Shown one piece after another: positions 8,572 to 15,854 of a DNA stretch of 64,000 nucleotides. A program made the position numbers and the translations under genes. Location: the NCBI GenBank assembly GCA_963814985.1, contig CAWFFV010000013.1, forward strand, positions 124,001-188,000. Reading direction: 5' to 3'. The notes beneath the pieces are model-generated. The model worked only from the letters and a program-made list of their open reading frames with translations, did no database searches and was not told the DNA's origin. Source of the stretch: CAWFFV01 sp963814985 (GTDB taxonomy: Bacteria; Chloroflexota; Ktedonobacteria; Ktedonobacterales; Ktedonobacteraceae). Position 1 is the first letter of the stretch. Every line of letters starts with the position of its first letter.

Positions 8572-10739
8572 GTTCCCTCTAATGAAAGCAACCAGGCTTT
8601 TGTTGGCAAACCACCACCATAGCCTGCCTGTAACAAATCCCCTTGAACCAGCGAAGCCATGCCCGTCGCATCTGCTGGCAACACCCAGATGGGATAAAGA
8701 GGAGAGGCTTTCCTGCTGGTGCCGCCGTCAGCCTTCCTAATACAATCCAGCGTCGTCTGGTAATCTCCGAACAGATAGTTCCCATCCAGCTTTGGCACTA
8801 AATCCCGATAGCATACATTCTGGGGAAGAGCATGGCTTGCTGGCGCTTCTCTTTGTATGTGCGCCAATATCGCCTGCGTCTTTATCGCATCCCACGTTCT
8901 TTCCGGCAATAATTTCAGAATTTCCAGTCGGGAAGATGTGGGGTAGTGCCGCCTGATAATATCGCATTCCTCATCACTGAATTTCTTTCCGCGAGACGGT
9001 GATTTCTTCCACACATAGGCCACGTCGATGCGGGGGCATATGGTATCCAGCCAGTCAATGGACAGGCGCAGCCAATGGGGGGAAACGACTTCAGCCTCTA
9101 TCCGGTTAATGAGCAGGCTGAATGCTCTCTGCCGCTGGTCGAGGTCAAATGTGGGCCATACCGCGTCGAAATTTCCGAGCAATTGGTGCAGCCTCTCGAT
9201 CTCTTCCGGGCTGTCAATAAGCCCCAGTTTATCTTTCTTGCGCTCCAGGTCTTCCTGTATGGCAAGCAATTCTGTCCGCTTGATTCTTAACTCTTTCTCC
9301 AGTTCTTCATCGTTTTCGTTGGCTATTTTTTTTGCATTTGCCTGGAGCTGTATGGCAATCCCCTTTAACTGTTCGTGAATGCTGACAAAATCCTCCGATT
9401 GCTGGTTATATACCTGTTCCAGCGTCGTCTTGACCTTATCCTTGATAGTGCGATCGGCCTTTTCAAGCGCTCTCAGGCGCTCGATGACAATGGCATCGAA
9501 GGGCGCAACGGGGATACAGAAGATTTTCTCGTGCCCCATTCCTTCTGGATAAGGGCTATGTCCTATGTAGATAAGAATGCCATTGGCTTCATTAATCGAG
9601 GTGAATGCTTTCCTGTCCGGGGAGGGCGGCGTAGCAATGAGCCTGCTGTGAAACAACGCATCTGGCGGGGTTTCACGCTCTTTTCGGATACGGGTGATCC
9701 CACCATGGTTGGGGGCCGGCTCGCCTTCCAGCGTATAGCCTTTCAGCCTGGCATATCCTTCCGCAAATAAGACATAATCCAGAATAGCGTCATGATGGTC
9801 AATAATCACATCTGGCTTATCAGCATCAGGTTGAAACCAGCCTATAAGCATTACATTAGTAAACCAGTCCCTTATGGTTTTAATCTTGCGCGGCTTGTAT
9901 CCCACGCCGGGTATAAGATCCATGCCTGGCTTGAAAATGTGCCGCTCCTTATCCTCTTCCGGGATCTCAGGGAACAGGAAGGCTTTTTTAGCAACTTCCC
10001 GGCCTAGTTTTCCGATGTCCCAATCGAGCGCCTGGGCGCGCAGGGCGAGCTTGCGCATTTCTTTGGCCCAGGGTTCATAAATGATAATAACTTGCTCCTG
10101 CTTCTTTCCCTTTACAGCAAATCCAGGCGGCAGGCCTCTGCCATCGTAGCCGCCTTTATCCGCCTTATTCTGCTGGCATTGATGCATATGCTTTACATGG
10201 CCTTCGATGTAGGCATACGCCTCTAGCATCTTGTCTTGGAAGGCAACGAGATCTCGGTAGTTTGTAAAGTCATAGACCCGTGTTTTCTCACTCGTGGAGG
10301 TGGACGAGACAGGCGGCACAATGACCTTAATCCTCTTTTCTTCGGCCAATTTGGTGAAAACGCCTACCTGATCCATATGTTTATTGCGGAACAGACGATC
10401 TTCTCTTGCCATCACGAGTGCGCCAATGATTCCCCTGCTCATATCCCGATAGAGACGGTCGAGTTCTTTCCGCTCGTCAATGCGTTTCTGCCCGGAAACG
10501 CCTGCGCCTTCGTCGTACAATTCCACATGCGGTTCATCCTCGCCGTAGAGCAATCTGCTGTAATCTTGCAGGCCGAGCTGCGTTTCCCGCGATTCGCCAT
10601 ATGCGGTATCCGCTCCTGTGTTGGACTGTCTCACCAAGACGGCGGTCGTCCGCCTCTTATCAATTTCCGGTAAGGCTCCGGTATAGTTATTACGGCGTTC
10701 TTCCGGTTGCCAGAACCGGAATGCTCTGGTGGTTGACAT
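8568..10739 (-). CDS. large serine recombinase (integrase) with host-derived C-terminus
   Basis: Large serine recombinase, 723 residues. The resolvase catalytic domain occupies the first 170 residues, with the nucleophile in VLVRQSNTG (Ser39) and the Arg-rich motif ALVMAREDRLFR. The recombinase domain (about 190-330) and zinc-ribbon-type region follow. A long coiled coil (about 470-520, Glu/Lys rich) is typical of this group and controls directionality. The last 18 residues, GYGGGLPTKAWLLSLEGT, are not recombinase: they are the C-terminus of an O6-methylguanine-DNA methyltransferase, acquired when the element integrated into the host ogt gene. In the excised circle the ORF would instead continue for 27 residues now read at 12279-12195 (predicted 734 aa). 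Confidence 0.93.
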   Translation of the reverse strand: MSTTRAFRFWQPEERRNNYTGALPEIDKRRTTAVLVRQSNTGADTAYGESRETQLGLQDYSRLLYGEDEPHVELYDEGAGVSGQKRIDERKELDRLYRDMSRGIIGALVMAREDRLFRNKHMDQVGVFTKLAEEKRIKVIVPPVSSTSTSEKTRVYDFTNYRDLVAFQDKMLEAYAYIEGHVKHMHQCQQNKADKGGYDGRGLPPGFAVKGKKQEQVIIIYEPWAKEMRKLALRAQALDWDIGKLGREVAKKAFLFPEIPEEDKERHIFKPGMDLIPGVGYKPRKIKTIRDWFTNVMLIGWFQPDADKPDVIIDHHDAILDYVLFAEGYARLKGYTLEGEPAPNHGGITRIRKERETPPDALFHSRLIATPPSPDRKAFTSINEANGILIYIGHSPYPEGMGHEKIFCIPVAPFDAIVIERLRALEKADRTIKDKVKTTLEQVYNQQSEDFVSIHEQLKGIAIQLQANAKKIANENDEELEKELRIKRTELLAIQEDLERKKDKLGLIDSPEEIERLHQLLGNFDAVWPTFDLDQRQRAFSLLINRIEAEVVSPHWLRLSIDWLDTICPRIDVAYVWKKSPSRGKKFSDEECDIIRRHYPTSSRLEILKLLPERTWDAIKTQAILAHIQREAPASHALPQNVCYRDLVPKLDGNYLFGDYQTTLDCIRKADGGTSRKASPLYPIWVLPADATGMASLVQGDLLQAGYGGGLPTKAWLLSLEGT
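8623..8626. other. attachment site core, left end (attL)
   Basis: CCTG on the plus strand at 8623-8626 is shared with 12283-12286. Left of it is host ogt sequence (C-terminal codons); right of it is the element (recombinase). In both ORFs the core covers the end of a Gly codon (GG of GGC here, GGT at the other end), so exchange preserves both reading frames. A second CCTG directly follows (8627-8630), leaving a small register ambiguity. The central dinucleotide cannot be fixed by eye. Confidence 0.75.
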
Positions 10740-10810
10740 CCTTGTATTTCCTTCCGTGTAGCGCCCATCATTCCAGATGAAAGAGACAGTTGCCGCAGTT
10801 CCGTTTTTTT

Positions 10811-11065
10811 ATGGCTGCCATCTTCAGCGCGGACTACGATGAGAATTTTACATTGATTTACAGTTTCATGGCCGTTGAGGTCAGAGGCAAGAACCTGAAG
10901 GAAGTCAGGCGTGCCATACAGAACGGACGCTGCGAGTTCATCCAGGAATACCATGAAAACGAGTTCCAGCCGCCCCGTCCCGGCCAGCCTGTCATTGAAT
11001 CCATCCACTTCATTACCGGCGAAAAGCTGGATGATATTCTGGCATCGCATAAGGCAGGAAAATAG
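10811..11065 (+). CDS. small element-borne protein, 84 aa
   Basis: Not recognised. Predicted soluble, alpha/beta, acidic (contains SADYDENFTLIYSFMAVEVR). It is divergent from the recombinase, with only 71 bases between them, so their promoters must overlap. The next ORF starts 2 bases after its stop, so the pair is one transcript. A TTG codon at 10790 in the same frame is an alternative start; neither has a strong ribosome-binding site. Its position suggests a regulator or recombination directionality factor, but that is inference only. Confidence 0.55.
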   Translation: MAAIFSADYDENFTLIYSFMAVEVRGKNLKEVRRAIQNGRCEFIQEYHENEFQPPRPGQPVIESIHFITGEKLDDILASHKAGK

Positions 11066-11067
11066 CC

Positions 11068-11322
11068 ATGCTCGATGATATGTTTCCCTTTATCGATCCG
11101 ATAATCGAGCCGAGCGAAGATGGCCCGGCTCATTTAGTTCTTCGGGCGGAGCTATTTTTTGATTTCCTGGAAAAAATCGGCATTGAGAAGCCGGTCGGAC
11201 TACCAGAAGGCCCTGAAATACCTTTGGCTGTTGCCGTATCCTTGTTAAAGCCGGATGAATTGGAAAAGCTCAAAAAATATGTTGCCGCATACCTGGCGCT
11301 TCACCAGGAAGATAAGAAGTGA
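11068..11322 (+). CDS. small element-borne acidic protein, 84 aa
   Basis: Not recognised. Acidic, ending in a Lys-rich helix (LKPDELEKLKKYVAAYLALHQEDKK split over the last 30 residues). AGGAAA upstream lies inside the preceding ORF's end, indicating translational coupling. It belongs to the serine-recombinase element. Confidence 0.6.
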   Translation: MLDDMFPFIDPIIEPSEDGPAHLVLRAELFFDFLEKIGIEKPVGLPEGPEIPLAVAVSLLKPDELEKLKKYVAAYLALHQEDKK

Positions 11323-11429
11323 TCATATACGCAGCGCTCTTGAGTCAGTTAAGTGCTGCGTGTGTTTTTTCCATCTCTATAAGCACCTGCTTTATCCTGA
11401 TTCCCCATCGGTATCCCGCTAACCCGCCG

Positions 11430-11942
11430 TCACTGAAGCTGGTTGACCTCTTTCCGAGCACGATTGTCTGCTTCCAGCTCCAGTAAGTACGCTTTGGTTT
11501 CAAGCCCGCCTCCAAATCCGATCAGCTTACCTGTGGAGCCGATAACGCGGTGACAGGGGACGATAATGGGACAGGGGTTTTTGCCATTGGCTGCGCCCAC
11601 GGCGCGTACCGCTTTCGGATTTCCGATCTGCCTGGCGATTTGCCCATAGCTTCGGGTTTCGCCGCACGGAATGGTCAATAAGGCCGCCCATACTTTTTTC
11701 TGGAATTCAGTGCCGTTACAATCAATTGTTACGGAGAATGTTTTCCGTTTTCCGGCAAAGTAGTCCTTTAACTGCCGTTCGGTTTCCATCAGGATGGGGT
11801 GATTCCTGTCCTCCGCCGCAGGGATCAGGCGGAAGTGGCTGGGGGCGTCGTTTTTCAACAGAATCGCAGCCAGGCCCTTGTCACTCGCAACGAGTTTCAG
11901 TTCGCCAATGGGCGATGGGATCGTTTTATAAGCGTAGGTCAT
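11430..11942 (-). CDS. ogt: methylated-DNA--protein-cysteine methyltransferase (element cargo)
   Basis: Complete O6-alkylguanine-DNA alkyltransferase, 170 residues. It transfers the alkyl group from O6-alkylguanine in DNA to its own cysteine, a suicide repair reaction. The active site is IIVPCHRV (Cys130). The DNA-binding helix region GETRSYGQIARQIGNP, the AVGAANGKNP loop and the intact C-terminal TGKLIGFGGGLETKAYLLELE are all present. It sits inside the integrated element, close to the host ogt that the element disrupted. Thus it probably replaces the function lost on integration. It is clearly diverged from the host copy, not a duplication of it. Confidence 0.95.
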   Translation of the reverse strand: MTYAYKTIPSPIGELKLVASDKGLAAILLKNDAPSHFRLIPAAEDRNHPILMETERQLKDYFAGKRKTFSVTIDCNGTEFQKKVWAALLTIPCGETRSYGQIARQIGNPKAVRAVGAANGKNPCPIIVPCHRVIGSTGKLIGFGGGLETKAYLLELEADNRARKEVNQLQ

Positions 11943-12082
11943 TTTGTCTCCTCCAGTAAAGTCAACCTACTATCTCCCGTATTGTACAGACGCCGCGTTC
12001 CGTTGCAGCGAGCCATAATTCGCCAAGGAGTGTGGGTATGCAGGTGTAGGAAATAGTCATTTACGCCACCTCATAGTCTGTG

Positions 12083-12182
12083 CAAAAAACATCCATTGCT
12101 CCTATCAACAAAAAATCATGGCGCAATAGATGCGCCATGATGAAATTATATACCATTCTGTTTTCCAATGATGGATGTTTTT
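12083..12182. repeat. nested hairpins near right end of the element
   Basis: An outer imperfect inverted repeat (CAAAAAACATCCATTG near 12083 against CAATGATGGATGTTTTTG near 12165) encloses a perfect 10-bp inner hairpin, TCATGGCGCA (12116-12125) with TGCGCCATGA (12131-12140) and a 5-base loop. It lies between the cargo ogt and attR. It could be a bidirectional terminator, a small MITE or part of the element's regulatory DNA. Confidence 0.5.
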
Positions 12183-12194
12183 GTGCCGTGTGTA

Positions 12195-12776
12195 TCATGC
12201 AGCGGGCATTTCAAACAGGGAGGCCAGCTCCGGGAGAATTTCGGCCAGCCTCTTTGAATGGCATTTGATTCTGGCAGGGTAACCTGTAAGAGTGCCATTG
12301 CTGCCTATCACGCGATGACACGGCACAATGATAGCAATGGGATTGGCACCATTAGCGGCTCCGACTGCGCGCGATGCACCGGGTCGCCCAATAGCACATG
12401 CGACCTCTCCGTAGCTGCGTGTCTCACCATAGGGAATATGTACTAGCTCTTGCCATACAGAGATCTGAAATGGGGTTCCATGTAGATCCAGGGGGCAAGA
12501 AAATTGCACACGTTCACCTGCAAAATAGCGTCTCATTTCGTCGGTAGCCTGTTGTAAAACTGCAATCTTCTCCCCTTCTACCACATGTTCAACTTGCAAC
12601 CAGCGATCCGCCCAAGAAAGCCCTTTACTCACAACTGTACCAGGGGTTCCCGTCCAACAAACTCCATCTTCCGTCGCCATAATAACGCACTCGCCCTGAG
12701 GAGCTGGGAACGCTACACCAATACAGCGTCTGCGTCCTCTGTTGTACTGCTGCCATCGCACCTCCTTCTTGTACAT
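12195..12776 (-). CDS. ogt: host ogt interrupted by element; chimeric C-terminus
   Basis: Second O6-alkylguanine-DNA alkyltransferase, 193 residues as read. The active site IIVPCHRV (Cys153), helix GETRSYGEVACAIG and loop AVGAANGANP are intact. After GTLTGY (residue 166) the usual Gly-Gly-Gly-Leu...Lys...Leu-Leu tail is missing and replaced by 27 residues beginning PARIK, the natural end of the recombinase. The lost tail is found in frame at the end of the recombinase ORF (8568-8626); rejoining gives a normal protein of about 182 residues. The chimera keeps the catalytic cysteine, but the family's final helix is changed, so activity is doubtful. The start at 12776 is uncertain; 12815 is also in frame. 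Confidence 0.85.
   Translation of the reverse strand: MYKKEVRWQQYNRGRRRCIGVAFPAPQGECVIMATEDGVCWTGTPGTVVSKGLSWADRWLQVEHVVEGEKIAVLQQATDEMRRYFAGERVQFSCPLDLHGTPFQISVWQELVHIPYGETRSYGEVACAIGRPGASRAVGAANGANPIAIIVPCHRVIGSNGTLTGYPARIKCHSKRLAEILPELASLFEMPAA
12283..12286. other. attachment site core, right end (attR)
   Basis: CCTG at 12283-12286 matches the core at 8623-8626. To its right is host ogt (N-terminal part), to its left the element. See the attL and element entries. Confidence 0.75.
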
Positions 12777-12839
12777 CTGTTCTTTTCTTTGAACAAATTT
12801 TAACACGTAGCGCACGATGATGCAAGTACTAGAGCAGGG

Positions 12840-13322
12840 TTATTGTACGACGATCTTGGCTACCATCGAAGAATGAAACTGGCAATGATAAGAATACGTG
12901 CCAGGCTTGGTAAACTTGAAGCTAAAGGTTCCTCCTGGGCTAAGCGGCTTGTCCGCGCCAGAGTCAAAAGTCTTTCCATCGTCGCTGGTAACTGTGTGGG
13001 GTGCCCCTGTCAAATTCCTCCAGGTGACAGTCGTACCAACAGTAATAGTGAGCATTGTCGGGTCAAAAGCATAACTTCCACTTGCCTGTGTGATCGTGAC
13101 TGTTTGTGAAGGACCGGTATTCGCAGCAGTGGTGGGAGTGGGTGTGCTGGCGACTGTCGGGGTAGGTGAAGGCGTACTGGCGACTGTTGGGGTTACCGTT
13201 GGGGTCGCTGACCCTGTATTACCGCCACAAGCAGCCAGAAGCATCAAGAGAGCAGGGATCACAACATAAAACCAGATATTACCCTGCATATTACGTAAAT
13301 TGTGTGGTTTTCCACCCATCAT
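12840..13322 (-). CDS. cupredoxin (plastocyanin-like) lipoprotein
   Basis: Predicted extracytoplasmic blue-copper protein of 160 residues. The signal peptide ends in lipobox LLAAC (Cys near residue 32), followed by a Thr/Pro/Ser-rich spacer of about 40 residues and then a cupredoxin domain. Copper ligands are visible as His in GAPHTV and Cys/His/Met in YHCQFHSSM. The TVTWRNLTGAPHTV and PGTYSYHCQFH segments are typical of the plastocyanin/azurin group. GAGGAGAAG precedes the ATGATG start. Likely an electron carrier or copper-handling protein at the membrane surface; no partner oxidoreductase is adjacent. Confidence 0.88.
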   Translation of the reverse strand: MMGGKPHNLRNMQGNIWFYVVIPALLMLLAACGGNTGSATPTVTPTVASTPSPTPTVASTPTPTTAANTGPSQTVTITQASGSYAFDPTMLTITVGTTVTWRNLTGAPHTVTSDDGKTFDSGADKPLSPGGTFSFKFTKPGTYSYHCQFHSSMVAKIVVQ

Positions 13323-13571
13323 CTCTTCTCCTCTTAACTAAAAAAATAAGATCTGTGTTTGCTATACAGCGATACAAAAAATACGCTTGCTATAGTATAT
13401 ACGAAACCAGGTTACAATCATCTCTTTACAGCACAAAAAAACTAGTAATATCAGGCTATAGCTCTTAAACATCATTACATTGGCCATAAAAGTTCTTGAC
13501 ATTTGTAGCAACAACAAGTACACTCATTAACAGTTAGAGCAATCCGTATCATTGATGAGTTCGTAAAGAAG
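13323..13571. other. intergenic region with one promoter
   Basis: AT-rich spacer between the cupredoxin gene and the IS607 remnant. I see only the promoter at 13496-13524 and no coding sequence or RNA fold. Confidence 0.5.
13496..13524 (+). promoter_or_regulatory. consensus-like sigma70 promoter
   Basis: TTGACA (13496-13501), a 17-base spacer, then TACACT (13519-13524). It points toward the IS607 remnant at 13572 and could transcribe the TnpA fragment and truncated tnpB. Confidence 0.65.
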
Positions 13572-13817
13572 ATGATAGTACAGAGATTTCAATATTCACC
13601 TCCCACCTCCCTCATAATGCGCAAACATTCCCCAAAAGAGAAAAGTTTATACTTCACATATAGAGAAAGCAGCATGAATGGCGAAAGCCTCTCTCCTGAG
13701 CAGGAAATGGTTCGAGATTTGATTGCTATTGTGACGGTCTTTTCTGCCAGATTACATGGCCTCCGTTCATACAAAAAGGTGATCAAAGATGCTGCTCTGC
13801 AAAAAGATCAAGCTTGA
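13572..13817 (+). pseudogene. IS607-type TnpA serine recombinase, C-terminal remnant
   Basis: An 81-codon ORF whose second half (from SPEQEMVRDLIAIVTVFSARLHGLRS) matches the end of IS607-family TnpA, where EL(V)xDL-IVTxFSARL-GxR is characteristic. The MerR-like DNA-binding domain and the serine catalytic domain are missing, and the first 35 residues look unrelated. It overlaps the tnpB remnant by 29 bases, the usual IS607 arrangement. Dead as a recombinase. Confidence 0.7.
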
Positions 13818-14421
13818 AGTCAGGAAGCAAGATGCTGCAACGCTTGAGTTTATGCAGGGCAAGTGCAGAGGCCTGTACAACTGGCTCGTCATGCGTTTGC
13901 GCAAAGGTGAGAAGTGGAACTTTGCCGGGCTGAAAAAATCTTTGCAAGAGAGTAAAGCATTTGATCCCGAGTTAAAGCAGGTCTACGGCAAGCTTTTGGC
14001 TGAGGTCTATTATCGTCTTGATGGTGCCATGAAAGCCTTTTTCCGGCGTGTTGAAGCAGGAGAAATGCCAGGATTTCCGCGAGTGCGTCCGCGCCACTGC
14101 TTTTTCACGCTGTGCTACCCCGCGATGTACATCAAGATACAAGGGAACATCCTCATTTTACCGACAGGTGGAGGTGGCAAACATGGACCCAAACGCTTTC
14201 CCAACATCGCGGCAACGCTCACGGAGATACCCCCTGCTGGCTTTCGTGAAGTGGCAATTAGCCGGGATGTATGCGGCAACTACTCCGCCTCATTCAGTTA
14301 CCATCGTCGTGAGCGAGAGCAGCAACCAGGCGATGTCGTGGCCTTTGATTTGGGCATCAAAACCCTGGCGACAGGTGTGACAGAAATTACTACGTTTGAA
14401 TACGTTTTGAAAGGCAGGTGA
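13789..14421 (+). pseudogene. tnpB: truncated TnpB (IS605/IS607 OrfB) RNA-guided nuclease remnant
   Basis: 210 residues covering the N-terminal half of TnpB: the helical REC/WED region (CRGLYNWLVMRLRKGEKWNF, PGFPRVRPRH) up to the RuvC-I motif VVAFDLGIKTLATGV with its catalytic Asp. The frame stops 15 residues later, so RuvC-II (Glu), the zinc ribbon and RuvC-III (Asp) are gone. Full-length TnpB is usually 350-450 residues. The 3' end, where the guide (omega) RNA would lie, is also absent, so neither nuclease nor guide can function. Confidence 0.85.
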
Positions 14422-14425
14422 AAGC

Positions 14426-14617
14426 ATGAGAGGAAAGTTACGCGATAAGCGCACAACGACCAAACGCGAGGCATCCAGGCGTGAGATCATCGAGCGCCGT
14501 CGTCCCGGCAAACGCGACAATCACATCGTAACCTGGCTTAATCAAGACGTAGAAGAAGATTACGAGCCAGAAGAAAACGATGAAGAGATTCTCAAAGAAG
14601 TTCCTCAGAAAAAGTAG
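14426..14617 (+). CDS. small highly charged protein, 63 aa
   Basis: Unrecognised. The N-terminal 35 residues are Lys/Arg rich (RGKLRDKRTTTKREASRREI) and the C-terminal 25 strongly acidic, a nucleic-acid-binding-like charge pattern. It starts 4 bases after the tnpB remnant stop, with AGG upstream, and ends at a strong terminator hairpin, which supports it being a real transcript end. Confidence 0.5.
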   Translation: MRGKLRDKRTTTKREASRREIIERRRPGKRDNHIVTWLNQDVEEDYEPEENDEEILKEVPQKK

Positions 14618-14645
14618 GGGTGCCTATGCACCCCTACCCTTTTTA
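14614..14645 (+). terminator. rho-independent terminator
   Basis: GTAGGGGTGC (14614-14623), loop CTAT, GCACCCCTAC (14628-14637), then CCTTTTT. Perfect 10-bp stem at the end of the 63-aa gene. Confidence 0.85.
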
Positions 14646-14671
14646 CAGGCACTGGCCGGAGAGTACGATTA

Positions 14672-15848
14672 CTAGGGAATCTCTATTCCAGGGAACATAC
14701 GACGAGCGATGACAAGGCGTTGAATTTGGGCAGTGCCTTCAAAAATATCAAACACCTTGGCATCACGAAACCACTTTTGAAGAAGCAGCCTGGACTCAGA
14801 GTTTTCGCCTGGGGCCGTGATACGCACAGCGGTGGCTGTTGCTCTCATCACCAATCCTCCGGCGTAGGCTTTGCACATCGATGCCTCTTTCGAGTTAGGG
14901 ATACGACTATCAGCCATCCATGCAGCACGCCAGACCAGGAAGACGCGCCATCTGCAACTCTTGCCGAATTTCCTCCAGTTCTGCTTCAATTTCACGGCGT
15001 TTCTGCGCTGGATACCCTCTGGGTAACTCATCTTTGATCCATTGACATGTCGTCTCATACGCCGCCCGTGCAATGCCCAACGCAAGTGCACCCACCATCG
15101 GACGCGTGGCATCCAGTGTGCCCATAGCCGCCTTAAAGCCCGATTTCTTACTCTTCTCGCGACCAGCAAGCAGATAATCCTGAGGAATACGACAATTCTC
15201 ATAGATCAACTCTGTGGTCTGCGAAGCACGTAGTCCCATCTTTTCTTCGATACGCCCAACGATTAAACCAGGAGTACCCTTGGGAACCACAAAGGGGCGA
15301 ATACCTTCACGCCCAAGGGTTTTGTCAATCGTGGCAAACGTGATAATAAGATCAGCACGTGCCCCATTGGTAATATAGTGCTTATGCCCATTTATCACCC
15401 ATTCGTCACCATCAAGCACGGCGGTTGTGGACATACCCGCCACATCTGACCCAATACCAGGTTCAGTGAGCGCCAATGCCCCCCAGTGCAGTTGCCCATC
15501 CATATAGGGCCTAAGAAATTTCGCTTGCTGCTCCAGTGTTCCCTGTGAGAGGATTGGAGGAGCCGCTAAACCAGGTCCGGGCAGTGCTGTTGTGAGGGCG
15601 GCATCCCCCCATGCCATCTCTTCTTGAGAGAGCATCCAGAGGACATTCTCCTGTTTCTCTTCCTCCGGCATATGAGCCTGACTTGCTGATCCAGCCGGCA
15701 AGCGCTTCTGCATATTCCAAAAGAAGGTTTCGGGAATCTCCTCACGGCGGTCACATTCCAGCGAGATTGGCCGCATTTCCTCAACAGCGACCTGATGGAT
15801 GTAGTCGCGAAATGCTTCTTGAGCTTTGCTCAGTGTGAAGTTCATCAT
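14672..15848 (-). pseudogene. acyl-CoA dehydrogenase, frameshifted (+1)
   Basis: FAD-dependent acyl-CoA dehydrogenase family member, about 390 residues when rejoined. Frame 1 (15848 down to about 14940) carries the N-terminal and middle domains (ALTEPGIGSDVAGM, WVINGHKHYITNG, MGLRASQTTEL). The C-terminal FAD domain (ADSRIPNSKEASMCKAYAG, FRDAKVFDIFEGTAQIQ) is in the next frame. The break is at 14935-14939, where CTTCCTGG replaces an expected CTTCTGG: one extra base. The stop is at 14672. It is immediately downstream of another frameshifted acyl-CoA dehydrogenase, in one operon. Either recent decay or a sequencing insertion. Confidence 0.88.
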
Positions 15849-15854
15849 CGTTCG

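Larger units (their letters stand above)
8627..12286. mobile_element. 3,660-bp serine-integrase element inserted in host ogt
   Basis: The left junction splits the recombinase ORF from the host Ogt C-terminus; the right junction splits the host Ogt N-terminal 164 residues from a foreign tail. Joining the host flanks across CCTG gives a continuous ogt frame ...GTLTGYGGGLPTKAW..., an ordinary MGMT end. Joining the element ends gives a continuous recombinase frame ...LLQAGYPARIK.... Contents: recombinase (minus), two small ORFs (plus), complete ogt (minus) and a hairpin-rich 250-base stretch. No transposase, terminal inverted repeats or tyrosine integrase are present. The codon style (GCC/CGG-rich) differs from the host neighbours. 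Confidence 0.88.

Noticed and set aside
12625..12758. GGAGGTG followed by ATG in another minus-strand frame inside the host ogt start region
   Set aside because: The site looks good, but the frame gives no recognisable protein and ends soon, while the MGMT frame is clear across it.
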